Assembly (NCBI GenBank): GCA_028290705.1
Contig: JAQGJH010000145.1
Span: forward strand, 1 to 64,000
DNA length: 64,000 bases
Source of the DNA: Hyphomicrobiales bacterium
GTDB taxonomy: Bacteria; Pseudomonadota; Alphaproteobacteria; Rhizobiales; Beijerinckiaceae
Reading direction: 5' to 3'
Position 1 is the stretch's first letter. Each line of letters starts with the position of its first letter. The position numbers were made by a program, and so were the translations under genes. Below are positions 8,551 to 17,131 of this stretch, piece by piece. Below the pieces are notes generated by a model that was given only the letters and a program-made list of their open reading frames with translations, searched no databases and was not told the DNA's origin.

Positions 8551-8577
8551 GGCCGGGCAGTGTGCCCGGCCTTTTTT
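8551..8577 (+). terminator. Intrinsic terminator after DUF1236 gene
   Basis: GGCCGGGCA-GTG-TGCCCGGCC forms a perfect 9-bp stem followed directly by six T residues, 15 bp after the stop codon. Confidence 0.9.
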
Positions 8578-8630
8578 CTCAACCGCCATGGGTGCTTGAC
8601 GAAAGTCATGGGCTGACACATTGCATCGGC

Positions 8631-9851
8631 ATGACTGACCTCACATTGCCGAAGACGGGCGATTTCCGCATCATCAGCGTGATCGGAGCCGCGCATTTCA
8701 CCAGCCACTTCTTTCAGCTCGTCCTGCCGCCGCTCTTCCCCATGATGCGCGAGACGCTCGGCGTGTCCTACACGGAGCTGGGCTTGCTCATGGCGGTGTT
8801 CTTCGCCGCCTCCGGGCTGTTTCAGGTCGGTGCGGGTTTCGTGGTGGACCGGTTCGGCGCGCATATCGTTCTGCCGGCCGGCATGGCTCTTCTGGCCGGC
8901 TCCATCATGGCCATGGGTCTTGTTCCGTCCACCTGGATGCTGTTCGTCTTCGCGGCGCTCGCGGGTGCGGGCAACAGCGTTTATCACCCCGCAGATTATT
9001 CCGTCCTCACGGCGCGCGTCACGCCGAGCCGCATGGCGCGCGCCTATTCGGTTCATTCGGTAACCGGGACGCTGGGCTGGGCGGCTGCGCCCGTCACCGT
9101 GCTGTTTCTGTCGGGCCTGTTCGACTGGCGCGCCGCGCTGGCGATCACGGGCGCGGTGGGTCTCGTCGGCGCCTTTCTGATCCTGCTCGATCGGGACGAC
9201 CTCATCGTTCCCGAGCATCGGGGCAGGGGCGCGGGTCCTCATGGCGACGGCAGGGTTGCGGGCCTTGGCGCGGGCAAGGGAGCGGGTCTGTTCCTGTCGC
9301 CCGCCATCATGATGGCGTTCCTGTATTTCATGTTCCTGTCGATCTCCTTCACGGGACTGCAGAACTACCTCACCATCCTGCTGCCCAAGGTGCAGGGCGT
9401 CAGCATCGTCTTCGCCACGACGCTGACGACGATGTATCTGACGAGCTATGCCTGCGGCTCTCTCGCGGGTGGCTATGTGGCGGACCGAACCACCAACCAC
9501 GATCGCATCATCGCCGGAGGACTGCTGGCGGTCGCGGTCTTGTCCTTGGGCATGGGCTTTCTGTCGATCCCCGGCTTCATCCTCATGCCGATGGCCATGG
9601 CGACGGGCTTCCTCGGCGGCATGACGATTCCGTCTCGCGACATGCTGGTGCGTTCGGCGACGCCGCATGGCGCCACCGGCAAGGTGTTCGGCTTCGTCTA
9701 TTCCGGGCTCGATCTCGGCGCCCTCATCGCGCCGCCGGTCATCGGATACATGCTGGACCACGGCGCCAATCGCGCGCCCTTCGTGCTCATCGCCTGCATC
9801 CTGTGCCTCACGCTCGTGCCGGCCTTCGCGGTCAAGCGCAGCCGGGGCTGA
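8631..9851 (+). CDS. MFS transporter
   Basis: A 406-residue inner-membrane carrier with about 12 hydrophobic segments split by a hydrophilic central loop near residue 200. It has the major-facilitator look, including an early VVDRFGAHIV turn between helices 2 and 3 and YVADRTTNHDR at the equivalent place in the second half. The N terminus (AAHFTSHFFQLVLPPLFP) resembles the fosmidomycin-resistance (Fsr) branch. I start at 8631 because the track start overlaps the preceding terminator. Substrate unknown; drug or metabolite efflux is typical of the branch. Confidence 0.85.
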   Translation: MTDLTLPKTGDFRIISVIGAAHFTSHFFQLVLPPLFPMMRETLGVSYTELGLLMAVFFAASGLFQVGAGFVVDRFGAHIVLPAGMALLAGSIMAMGLVPSTWMLFVFAALAGAGNSVYHPADYSVLTARVTPSRMARAYSVHSVTGTLGWAAAPVTVLFLSGLFDWRAALAITGAVGLVGAFLILLDRDDLIVPEHRGRGAGPHGDGRVAGLGAGKGAGLFLSPAIMMAFLYFMFLSISFTGLQNYLTILLPKVQGVSIVFATTLTTMYLTSYACGSLAGGYVADRTTNHDRIIAGGLLAVAVLSLGMGFLSIPGFILMPMAMATGFLGGMTIPSRDMLVRSATPHGATGKVFGFVYSGLDLGALIAPPVIGYMLDHGANRAPFVLIACILCLTLVPAFAVKRSRG

Positions 9852-9913
9852 TGCGTCGCCAAGCCACGTGCATTCCACTCCTGCAGGGCTTATAAAGACT
9901 GCGGGAGCGCGCC

Positions 9914-10093
9914 ATGTCCGATCGTACGGAACAGCCTGAATTCGTCGAAAGCGATCCGGAGATCGCCCGCCTGGTGTGGCAGATCGCCGGCATCGGAGCG
10001 GCGCTGCTCGGCGGCTCGGCCCTGCTGCTCTGGTGGCACTACGGGCCGATCATTTTCTTCGACTCGCTCGCTGCCCTGCAAAACTGTTTTTGA
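9914..10093 (+). CDS. Small single-span membrane protein, 59 aa
   Basis: This gene is below the ORF-track limit. ATG at 9914 is preceded by GGGAG. It encodes an acidic N terminus (MSDRTEQPEFVESDPE), one hydrophobic helix (about residues 22-42, IAGIGAALLGGSALLLWW) and a short tail. It lies 17 bp before the Sco gene and is probably cotranscribed with it. Single-span proteins often sit beside cytochrome-oxidase assembly genes, so a role in copper delivery or oxidase assembly is possible but unproven. Confidence 0.6.
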   Translation: MSDRTEQPEFVESDPEIARLVWQIAGIGAALLGGSALLLWWHYGPIIFFDSLAALQNCF

Positions 10094-10110
10094 CGGATGA
10101 TGCCTGCCCG

Positions 10111-10698
10111 ATGAATGCCCAGCAGAAGCGCCTTCTCCTTCCCATCGCCATTCTGGCCGTGGGGCTCATCGCCTTGATCGGCACGGCCTTGTTCCTCGTC
10201 GGCGGCAGTCAGGGTGGACGCGCCTCCGCGGTCGGCGGGCCCTTCAGCCTGGTCGACCAGACCGGCGCGCGCGTCACCGAGGCGTCCTACAAGGGTGCGC
10301 CCTCGCTGGTCTTTTTCGGCTTCACGCATTGCCCGGACGTTTGCCCCACCACGCTGTTCGAAATGTCCGAAATCCTTCGCAAACTTCCCAAGGATGCGAA
10401 AATCTCGGCCTTGTTCGTGACGGTCGATCCGGAGCGCGACACGCCCGACGCGCTCAAGTCCTACCTGTCGAGTTTCGATCCGCGCATCTCCGGCCTGTCC
10501 GGCACGCGCGAGGAAGTCGACGCGATGCTCAAGGCTTATCGGGTCTATGCCAAGAAGATCCCGACCGAAAACGGTCAATACACGATGGATCACACCGCCA
10601 TCGTATACATGATGGACAAGCAGGGTCGCTTCGTGAACGCGCTGAACATCCAGCAGCCGCCCGAGGCTGCGGCCCGCGAGATCCAGAAACTCATGTGA
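10111..10698 (+). CDS. SCO1/SenC family copper chaperone
   Basis: The 195-residue protein has an N-terminal membrane anchor (residues 8-31) and a periplasmic thioredoxin-like domain. The copper-binding CxxxC is at Cys74 and Cys78 (HCPDVCPTT) and the third ligand is His161 (MDHTA). Sco proteins deliver copper to, or reduce, the CuA site of cytochrome c oxidase. Length is normal. No oxidase genes are visible here, so it serves an oxidase encoded elsewhere. It follows a small membrane protein and converges with the amino-acid binding protein gene, separated by 3 bp. Confidence 0.92.
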   Translation: MNAQQKRLLLPIAILAVGLIALIGTALFLVGGSQGGRASAVGGPFSLVDQTGARVTEASYKGAPSLVFFGFTHCPDVCPTTLFEMSEILRKLPKDAKISALFVTVDPERDTPDALKSYLSSFDPRISGLSGTREEVDAMLKAYRVYAKKIPTENGQYTMDHTAIVYMMDKQGRFVNALNIQQPPEAAAREIQKLM

Positions 10699-10701
10699 GT
10701 T

Positions 10702-11601
10702 TCAGAAGAATCCGATCGGAAAGAACTTGAGATAGAGCTCGGCATAGAGTCCGCGCTCGTAGACGCGCCGCAGTCCCCAGTCGAGCGCGCGCCGCAGGTC
10801 GCCATTGCCCTTGCGGACGGCAATTCCGACGCCGTCTCCGAAGAAACGGCTTTCCGTATAGGGTCCGCCTGCAAAGACGCAGCAATTCGCCGCGTCCGTC
10901 CCGTTGAGCCAGAGCGACAGCGATACGCCGTCGCCGAAGATGAGCTTCACGTCACCGGACTTCAGAGCCTCCTGGGCTTCCGTGCGCGACGCGAATGCCC
11001 TGATGTCGGCCTGAGGGAAGAACGCCCGCAGAAATGCCTCGTGCGCCGTCCGGGCCTCGACTGCGACGGCCCATCCGGCCAGCGTCTCCGGCGAAAGCAG
11101 GGCAGGCGCGGCATCGGGGCCGTTGCGCCGCGAGACGAAGCGTGCCGGCGTCCTGTAGTAGGGCGCGGTGAAATCCAGTTGCGCGCGATTGGCGGCATTC
11201 ATGGCCAGCGAGGCGATCGCGGCATCAGCCCGGTTTTCCGTGATGGCGGGGATCAGCGTGTCCCAGCGGCGCGGCTGGATCGTGCAGGCGATCTTCAGTT
11301 CTTCGCAAACCGCCCGCGCGAGCTCGACGTTGAATCCCGTCAGCGAACCGTCCGGCAGCGCGAAGTTGAAAGGCGGATAATCGTCCTCGGTGACGAAGCG
11401 GATGAGCCGGATGGCGCCGGTGTCCGGCCGCTCGGCGCGATATTGCGGGTCCCAGAAGCTCGGCACCGGCAGTTCCTGCGCCGCCACGGGCGCAAGCCCG
11501 CCGAGCAGCAGGAGACCGACAGCCAAAGCTTTGCCTTGGAGTTCTGCCGCCCACCGGCTTATGGTCCGGCTCGGAGTTCCGCGGAGCGTTTTCGTGATCA
11601 T
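10702..11601 (-). CDS. Extracellular solute-binding protein, family 3 (amino-acid ABC type)
   Basis: The protein has a signal peptide (LAVGLLLLGGLAPVAAQ) and the family 3 fold: early VTEDDYPPFNF, then GFNVELARAVCEEL, DTLIPAITENRADAAIASLAMN and a C-terminal RRALDWGLRRVYE helix. Such proteins bind polar amino acids or related compounds in the periplasm for an ABC importer. I use the ATG at 11601 (299 aa) because it directly precedes the signal peptide. No permease or ATPase is adjacent. Its 5' end overlaps the start region of the divergent glycosyltransferase. Confidence 0.85.
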   Translation of the reverse strand: MITKTLRGTPSRTISRWAAELQGKALAVGLLLLGGLAPVAAQELPVPSFWDPQYRAERPDTGAIRLIRFVTEDDYPPFNFALPDGSLTGFNVELARAVCEELKIACTIQPRRWDTLIPAITENRADAAIASLAMNAANRAQLDFTAPYYRTPARFVSRRNGPDAAPALLSPETLAGWAVAVEARTAHEAFLRAFFPQADIRAFASRTEAQEALKSGDVKLIFGDGVSLSLWLNGTDAANCCVFAGGPYTESRFFGDGVGIAVRKGNGDLRRALDWGLRRVYERGLYAELYLKFFPIGFF

Positions 11602-13537
11602 TTCGCCCACCGACAGCTCGATCGCACCAGCGCGCTCGTCGCACGCCGGGCGAACGCTGGCAAGTGGCCCCGGGAGCAGCCCGGGAATTCGTTCCGAAAC
11701 AGCGCTTTGGGCGCTCGGTCGTTCGGCCGGCCTGCCACCGGAGCTCGCCATTTTCTCAGGCGAGATCGATGACGCCATCCTGCACGAATCGGCTCTCCGC
11801 GCCGGGACGCTCGGGGTGGGTGGCGAGGCGGTGCTGATCGGCCAAGGCCATGTCTCGGAGGAGGCCTATTACGAGCGGCTGGCCGAAGCGCTCGGCGTGC
11901 GGCTCGCGGCCCGAGAGGAAGACTTCGCCGTCACGCTCGACTGGCGCGCCGCCTTACGGACCGGGGTGGCGCCATTGCAGGGCGCCGCATGGCTGTTCGC
12001 GCCTCGAGGCGAAGCCTTGCGATTGCTGATCGAAAGAATGCCGCTGCCAAGACATTCGCACCGTGCCGCCATTGCGTCGCCCTCGGGGTTCCGCGACTTG
12101 ATGAACGCGGCCTCCGGAGCCGCCATGGTGCGCGAGGCCAGCCAGGGCCTGGCTCTCGTGTCGCCGGATCTTTCAGCCCACGATGGATCGACTCGCACCC
12201 AGAGAGTCGTGTTGGCGATCCTCGTCGGAGCCTTCACTGTCGGCACGCTGTTTGGCGGAGCGATCTGGTCCGCCGTCTGCGCGGCCTTTGGCGTCTGCGC
12301 CATGGTGGCCGTGTCGCTCCGGCTGCTGGCGTTCTGGTGCGGTTGGAGCTTCAAACCCAAGCCGATGCCGCTTCTGCCGGATGCCGATCTTCCGTCCTAC
12401 ACGATCCTCATTGCACTCTATCGCGAGGCTGCCGTGGCGCCGCGTCTCGTCGCCGCGCTGGACGCGCTGGATTACCCGGCCGAGAAGCTCGACGTCCTTT
12501 TCGCCGTGGAAGAGTCCGATCATGAAACCGCCGCCGCTCTGGTCCACCAGTCGTCCCGGTTGCGCCGCTACATCGTGCGCGTCCCGGAAGGCCGGCCGCG
12601 GACCAAGCCCCGCGCGCTCAACTTCGCGCTCGCAATGGCGCAGGGAACGTTCACCGTCATCTTCGATGCCGAAGACCAGCCCGAGCCGGATCAGTTGCGC
12701 CGCGCCGCCACTGTCTTCGCGCGCGAGGACGATCGCGTGGCCTGCCTGCAGGCTGCGCTCGCCATCGACAATCATCGCGACGGTTGGCTCACGAGGCTGT
12801 TTGCGATCGACTATGCGGGACTGTTCGACGTGTTCAACCTGGGCCTGGCCCGGCTCGGCGTCCCGCTGCCGCTCGGCGGCACGTCCAATCATTTTCGCAC
12901 GAAAGTCCTGCGCCAGGTCGGCGGGTGGGACGCCTGGAACGTCACCGAGGACGCCGACCTCGGCGTTCGCCTGGCGCGCCTCGGCTATTCCACGAAATCC
13001 CTGGAGTCGACCACTTGGGAGGAAGCGCCCGCCGGCCTGAAGAACTGGTTCGCACAGCGCCGCCGCTGGATGAAAGGCTGGATGCAGACGCTCCTGACGC
13101 ACACGCGCCATCCTCGTCAGCTCGTGGCTGAACTCGGGCCGGCGCGCGCCGCCTCCGTCATCGCACTTCTGGCTGCCAACACGCTCGGACCGCTGATCGG
13201 GTCCGCCTTCATGGCCTATGTCCTCTACGACATGGCCGCAGGTGACTTGCTGGCCCCGAGACCGTTCGCGCACGTGCTGTCGGATCTGTTCTGGATCGTT
13301 CTCGCGCTCAGTGGTCTCGCGTCGATTTTCCTGATCAGTTTCGCGGGAATGACACGCCGCGGCCTGTGGCGCAGCGCGCCCTATCTGCTGCTGCGGCCGG
13401 TCCACATGCTGCTGATGACGCTCGCCGCCTGGGCGGCTTTGATCGAACTGTTCCATCGCCCGTTTCACTGGGCCAAGACGGAGCATGGATTGGCGCGTTC
13501 CTCGCTCAGGTCAGCTCGCGCGAAAGAGCCTTCATGA
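11594..13537 (+). CDS. Cellulose-synthase-like family 2 glycosyltransferase with MshEN-like N-terminal domain
   Basis: The C-terminal two thirds form a membrane glycosyltransferase: two helices near residues 200-245, a GT2 catalytic domain with FDAEDQPEP, TEDADLG and the processive-enzyme QRRRWMKG (QxxRW) motif, then about four helices. This architecture makes beta-linked polysaccharides in the inner membrane. Before it lies a soluble segment (LRAGTLGVGGEAVLIGQGHVSEEAYYERLAEALGV) resembling the N-terminal domain of type II secretion ATPases (MshEN-like), some of which bind cyclic di-GMP. The start is uncertain; GTG at 11594 has GGAG seven bases upstream, while ATG at 11562 has no ribosome site. 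Polymer unknown. The last 32 bp overlap argE, which is convergent. Confidence 0.82.
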   Translation: MIISPTDSSIAPARSSHAGRTLASGPGSSPGIRSETALWALGRSAGLPPELAIFSGEIDDAILHESALRAGTLGVGGEAVLIGQGHVSEEAYYERLAEALGVRLAAREEDFAVTLDWRAALRTGVAPLQGAAWLFAPRGEALRLLIERMPLPRHSHRAAIASPSGFRDLMNAASGAAMVREASQGLALVSPDLSAHDGSTRTQRVVLAILVGAFTVGTLFGGAIWSAVCAAFGVCAMVAVSLRLLAFWCGWSFKPKPMPLLPDADLPSYTILIALYREAAVAPRLVAALDALDYPAEKLDVLFAVEESDHETAAALVHQSSRLRRYIVRVPEGRPRTKPRALNFALAMAQGTFTVIFDAEDQPEPDQLRRAATVFAREDDRVACLQAALAIDNHRDGWLTRLFAIDYAGLFDVFNLGLARLGVPLPLGGTSNHFRTKVLRQVGGWDAWNVTEDADLGVRLARLGYSTKSLESTTWEEAPAGLKNWFAQRRRWMKGWMQTLLTHTRHPRQLVAELGPARAASVIALLAANTLGPLIGSAFMAYVLYDMAAGDLLAPRPFAHVLSDLFWIVLALSGLASIFLISFAGMTRRGLWRSAPYLLLRPVHMLLMTLAAWAALIELFHRPFHWAKTEHGLARSSLRSARAKEPS

Positions 13538-14687
13538 AGTCGAGCGCCGCGTGGATCTGCGCCTCCGCGATATATTCGTCCGGCTGGTGCGCCTGATCGA
13601 TCGAGCCGGGACCGCACACGATGGTCGGCAGCCCGGCCGCCTGGAAGCGCCCGCCTTCCGTCGCGAAAGGAACGGCGAGCCTCTGGTTCGAACGCGTCAA
13701 TTTGAGCGCGAGCGTTTCTGCCGGCGAGCCCGTCTCGGGTGACAGCCCTGGCACTTCGATCTCGGTCGTGGTGACGACGTCCGCATCGGGCGCGGTGCCG
13801 CGCAGGCGCGGCAGCAGCACGTCGCGCGCGTAGGCGTCGAGTTCACGTCGCGCGAGATCCGGCGCTACACCGGGCAGGCCACGAAACTCCCAGTGAAACG
13901 TACATTCGCGCGCCAGGATGTTGCGTGCCGTGCCGCCCTGGATGGTGCCGACGTGGACGGTCGACGCAGGCGGATCGAAGCGCCCGCTCGGGTCGCCCGC
14001 CGCCGCCAATGTTCTGCCGATCCTGTAGAGTTCGCCCACGAGTTCGCAGGCGCCCTCGACGGCATTCGCGCCGAGCGCCGGCTTCGACGAATGCGCCTCG
14101 TGGCCGATGACGGTGGTGCGATAGGTCGCGACGCTCTTGTGCGCATCCACGACCGCCATCATCGTCGGCTCCCCGATGATGATCGCGCGCGGACGCGGCA
14201 GGTCCGCGCCGAAACGCGCGATCGTGTCCACGGGCCCCAGACACGTGGTTTCTTCGTCATACGAGATCAGGATGTGGATCGGCGACGCCAGCGGCAGATG
14301 GCGCCATTCCGCCGCCATGGCGAGCGCCACCGCGCAGAAGCCCTTCATGTCGCAGGCGCCGCGTCCGTAAAGCCGGCCATCCTCACGGCGCAGCGCGAAT
14401 GGATCGCTGCTCCAGATCTGACCTTCGACCGGCACCACGTCGGAATGACCCGACAGCACGATGCCGCCGTCGCGCATCGGCCCGATCGTCGCGAAGATCG
14501 CGGCCTTCTCGCCGGTGACGTCCGGCACGCGCACGAACGGGACGTCGAGCCCGCCCAGATAGGACTCGACCCAGTCGATCAACGGCAGATTGGATTTCGA
14601 GCTTTCCGTATCGAAGCGGACGAGCGCCTGCAGGATCGCGGCCACGTCCTGGAAACCGGCTGCACATGCAGACTCTGGCGCGTTCAT
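13506..14687 (-). CDS. argE: Acetylornithine deacetylase
   Basis: This 393-residue M20 metallopeptidase-fold enzyme should remove the acetyl group from N-acetylornithine in arginine synthesis, in the cytoplasm. Metal-ligand motifs are visible in order: SGHSDVVPVEG, YGRGACDMKGF and SYDEETTCLGP with the catalytic Glu pair, then HEAHSSKP of the dimerisation domain. Length and motifs fit the proteobacterial ArgE branch, although M20 relatives with other acyl substrates exist. The neighbouring apaG lies upstream on the same strand after 22 bp. Confidence 0.85.
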   Translation of the reverse strand: MNAPESACAAGFQDVAAILQALVRFDTESSKSNLPLIDWVESYLGGLDVPFVRVPDVTGEKAAIFATIGPMRDGGIVLSGHSDVVPVEGQIWSSDPFALRREDGRLYGRGACDMKGFCAVALAMAAEWRHLPLASPIHILISYDEETTCLGPVDTIARFGADLPRPRAIIIGEPTMMAVVDAHKSVATYRTTVIGHEAHSSKPALGANAVEGACELVGELYRIGRTLAAAGDPSGRFDPPASTVHVGTIQGGTARNILARECTFHWEFRGLPGVAPDLARRELDAYARDVLLPRLRGTAPDADVVTTTEIEVPGLSPETGSPAETLALKLTRSNQRLAVPFATEGGRFQAAGLPTIVCGPGSIDQAHQPDEYIAEAQIHAALDFMKALSRELT

Positions 14688-14709
14688 CGAAAGTCCGATC
14701 GGCCTGCGC

Positions 14710-15102
14710 TCAATTGAGCGTGCGCGAAGAAAATGGGCAATCCAGCGAAAAGGCCGGAATTTCGACGTCGAAGCCTTCGCCTGCTTCGTCGACCATGCGG
14801 TAGCTGCCCATCATGATGCCGGACGGCGTCGTCAGGGGACAGCCCGACGTGTAGCGGAAGCTCTCCCCCGGAGGGATGACCGGCTGCTCGCCGACGACGC
14901 CGGGCCCGTGCACTTCCTCGACGAGGCCGTTGGCGTCGGTGATGCGCCAATGGCGCGCCGTCAATTGCACGGTCTCCCGGCCGAGATTGGTGACCTCGAT
15001 CGTATAGGCCCAGAAGAAGCGGCTCTCATCCGGCTCCGAACGCTCGGCCACATATTGCGGCAGGACGGTCACCTGGATTTCACGTGTCACGGCGGTATAC
15101 AT
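14710..15102 (-). CDS. apaG: ApaG protein
   Basis: A 130-residue single-domain protein with the fibronectin-like ApaG fold. Recognisable segments are FFWAYTIEVTNLG, QLTARHWRITDANG, VHGPGVVGEQPVIPPGESF and YTSGCPLTTPSGIMMGSY. It has been linked to cobalt/magnesium resistance and diadenosine tetraphosphate metabolism in enterobacteria, but the biochemical role is unsettled. Cytoplasmic; standard length. Confidence 0.93.
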   Translation of the reverse strand: MYTAVTREIQVTVLPQYVAERSEPDESRFFWAYTIEVTNLGRETVQLTARHWRITDANGLVEEVHGPGVVGEQPVIPPGESFRYTSGCPLTTPSGIMMGSYRMVDEAGEGFDVEIPAFSLDCPFSSRTLN

Positions 15103-15191
15103 GACGCTAGTGTGCCCAAACCCCGCCGCGCCGTCGAGCCCTCTCGCGGCCGTCCGGGCATGATTTCAACCAACCGGAGGATCGCTAAGGC

Positions 15192-15677
15192 ATGATGCAG
15201 TCGGGACAGGGCAGGATCGAGACTCGTGAGGCGCAAGCCGCCGATACGGCGGCGGCCTGCGAACTGGTGCGCCGTTCCATCGCAGAGCTGTGCGTGCAGG
15301 ACCATCAGAACATGCAGGCCATCGTCGGCGGCATGCTGATCAACAAGACGCCGGCCAACATGCAGGCCTGGATCGAGGCCCCGGGGAGCTTCATTCTGAT
15401 CGCCGAGATCGACGGTGTCATGGCGGGGGTCGGCGGCCTCACGGGCGACGGTGAAATCACCCTGTTGTATGTCGCGCCGCCATTTCGCTTCCAGGGCGTC
15501 AGCAAGACCCTGCTGGCGCAACTGGAAAATCGAGCCCGCTCGCTCGGCCTGCCCAATTGCGCCCTGGTGACCACCGACACCGCCAGCGCCTTCTTCGCCG
15601 CCGCTGGCTACGTCGGCTACGATCCCCAGGAAGACGATTTCGGCATGGATTCCTCATCCATGACCAAGGAGCTCTAG
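15192..15677 (+). CDS. GNAT family N-acetyltransferase
   Basis: A 161-residue acetyltransferase. The acetyl-CoA-binding motif A region is LLYVAPPFRFQGVSKTLLAQLE (about residues 94-115), preceded by IAEIDGVMAGVGGL and followed by FFAAAGYVGY, the usual motif B. The acceptor substrate cannot be predicted. It lies divergent from apaG and convergent to metZ, overlapping the metZ stop region by four bases. GGAGG lies 11 bases before the start. Confidence 0.85.
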   Translation: MMQSGQGRIETREAQAADTAAACELVRRSIAELCVQDHQNMQAIVGGMLINKTPANMQAWIEAPGSFILIAEIDGVMAGVGGLTGDGEITLLYVAPPFRFQGVSKTLLAQLENRARSLGLPNCALVTTDTASAFFAAAGYVGYDPQEDDFGMDSSSMTKEL

Positions 15678-16876
15678 AGCGCCGCCAGGCCGGCGTTCAG
15701 ATCGTCGATCAGATCCTCGACGTCCTCGAGCCCGACCGACAGGCGCAACATGCCCTCGCCGATGCCGCTTTCGGCGCGCATCTGTGGGGTGAGACGCTGA
15801 TGCGTCGTCGTCGCGGGATGCGTGATCAGGCTCTTGGCGTCGCCGAGATTGTTGGAAATCTTGACGATCTGCAGCGCATTGGCGAACCGGAAGGCCGCCT
15901 CCTTGCCGCCCGCGAGATCGAACGCGATGACGGTTCCGCCCCCGCTCATCTGCCGCATGGCGAGTTCGTGCTGCGGATGATCCTTGCGGCTCGGGTAGAG
16001 CACGCGCGACACACCGGCATGGGCCGCCAGATGATCCGCCAGCGCGGTCGCGGAACGCATCTGTTGGGCCACGCGCAAAGGCAGCGTCTCCAGCCCCTTG
16101 AGCAGCACCCAGGCGTTGAACGGCGACAGGGCGGGGCCGGTCTGGCGCAGCAGGTTGTGGATATGCGCCTGGATGAACTCCTCGGACGCCAGAATGACGC
16201 CCCCGAGACATCGGCCCTGGCCGTCGATGTGCTTTGTCGCCGAATAGACCACGCAATCGGCGCCCAGTTCGAACGGGCTTTGCAGCAGCGGCGTGGCGAA
16301 GACGTTGTCGACCGTGAGTTTCGCGCCGCCGTCATGCGCGATTTTGGCCACCGCCGCGATGTCGATGATTTCGAGCTGCGGATTGGTCGGGCTCTCGAGG
16401 AACAGCACCTTGGTCTCGGGCCGCATGGCGGCGCGCCACTGGTCCAGATCCGTGCCATCCACCAGGGTCGCGGGCACGCCGAAGCGCGGCAGCAGTTCCT
16501 CGACCACGTAGCGGCACGATCCGAACAGCGCCTTGGCGGCCACGATGTGATCGCCGGCCTTGAGCTGTCCCATCAGCGCGGCGGTCACGGCCGCCATGCC
16601 GCTGCCGGTGGCGCGCGCCGATTCAGACCCTTCCAGCAGCGCCATGCGCCGCTCGAACATCGCCACGGTCGGGTTGGAAAAGCGCGAATAGAGGAAGCCC
16701 GGGGCCTCGCCCTTGAAGCGGGCCTCTGCGGCTTCCATGCTCTCGTAGACGTACCCCTGCGTCAGGAAAAGCGCTTCCGACGTCTCGCCGAACTGGGAGC
16801 GGGTGGTGCCGCCATGCACCAGCCGCGTGGCGGGGCGGAGTGTCTTCAGACTCTGCGGAGGAGTGTTCGCGCTCAT
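15674..16876 (-). CDS. metZ: O-succinylhomoserine sulfhydrylase
   Basis: This PLP enzyme joins O-succinylhomoserine with sulfide to make homocysteine for methionine synthesis. Cys/Met-metabolism family motifs are clear: YSRFSNPTV, ATGSGMAAV, LFLESPTNPQ, VDNVFATP and the PLP-lysine site YSATKHIDGQGR. I start at ATG 16876 (400 aa) because GAGG precedes it by five bases; the upstream ATG at 16906 abuts its GGAGG. A SAM-II riboswitch lies 75 bp upstream, which matches known control of metZ in alphaproteobacteria and supports this substrate assignment over cystathionine enzymes. Confidence 0.93.
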   Translation of the reverse strand: MSANTPPQSLKTLRPATRLVHGGTTRSQFGETSEALFLTQGYVYESMEAAEARFKGEAPGFLYSRFSNPTVAMFERRMALLEGSESARATGSGMAAVTAALMGQLKAGDHIVAAKALFGSCRYVVEELLPRFGVPATLVDGTDLDQWRAAMRPETKVLFLESPTNPQLEIIDIAAVAKIAHDGGAKLTVDNVFATPLLQSPFELGADCVVYSATKHIDGQGRCLGGVILASEEFIQAHIHNLLRQTGPALSPFNAWVLLKGLETLPLRVAQQMRSATALADHLAAHAGVSRVLYPSRKDHPQHELAMRQMSGGGTVIAFDLAGGKEAAFRFANALQIVKISNNLGDAKSLITHPATTTHQRLTPQMRAESGIGEGMLRLSVGLEDVEDLIDDLNAGLAAL

Positions 16877-16950
16877 CAATGCCTCGACTGTCTGCGCCGG
16901 AGGCATCCTCCGGCGGGCAGGAGCTGAAAAAGCGAAGCCGACGGGCGAGC

Positions 16951-17011
16951 TCCGGCCTTTTAGCCCCTTGTTTTACGTGGCGGCAAGCCGACCGGCTCAA
17001 AGTACCACGGG
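16951..17011 (-). promoter_or_regulatory. SAM-II riboswitch upstream of metZ
   Basis: On the minus strand the sequence CCGTGGTACTTTGAGCCGG...GCCACGTAAAACAAGGGGCTAAAAGG carries the SAM-II hallmarks. GTGG pairs with CCAC to form P1. The TTTGAGCC loop element can pair through AGCC with GGCT just before the conserved AAAA, making the H-type pseudoknot. It sits 75 bp before the metZ start. A TTGACG hexamer about 30 bp further upstream (17041-17046) could be the promoter -35 element. High S-adenosylmethionine should lower MetZ translation. Confidence 0.9.
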
Positions 17012-17131
17012 AGCCCTCGGGTACACCCGACGATGGTGAGCGTCAATCGTTGAGGCGTGGCAAAGTCGAGCGCACTTTCCTCAGCAGACGTGATCGGCTA
17101 GGACCAGCGCAGGTGTTTCCGGGAGCGCGCA

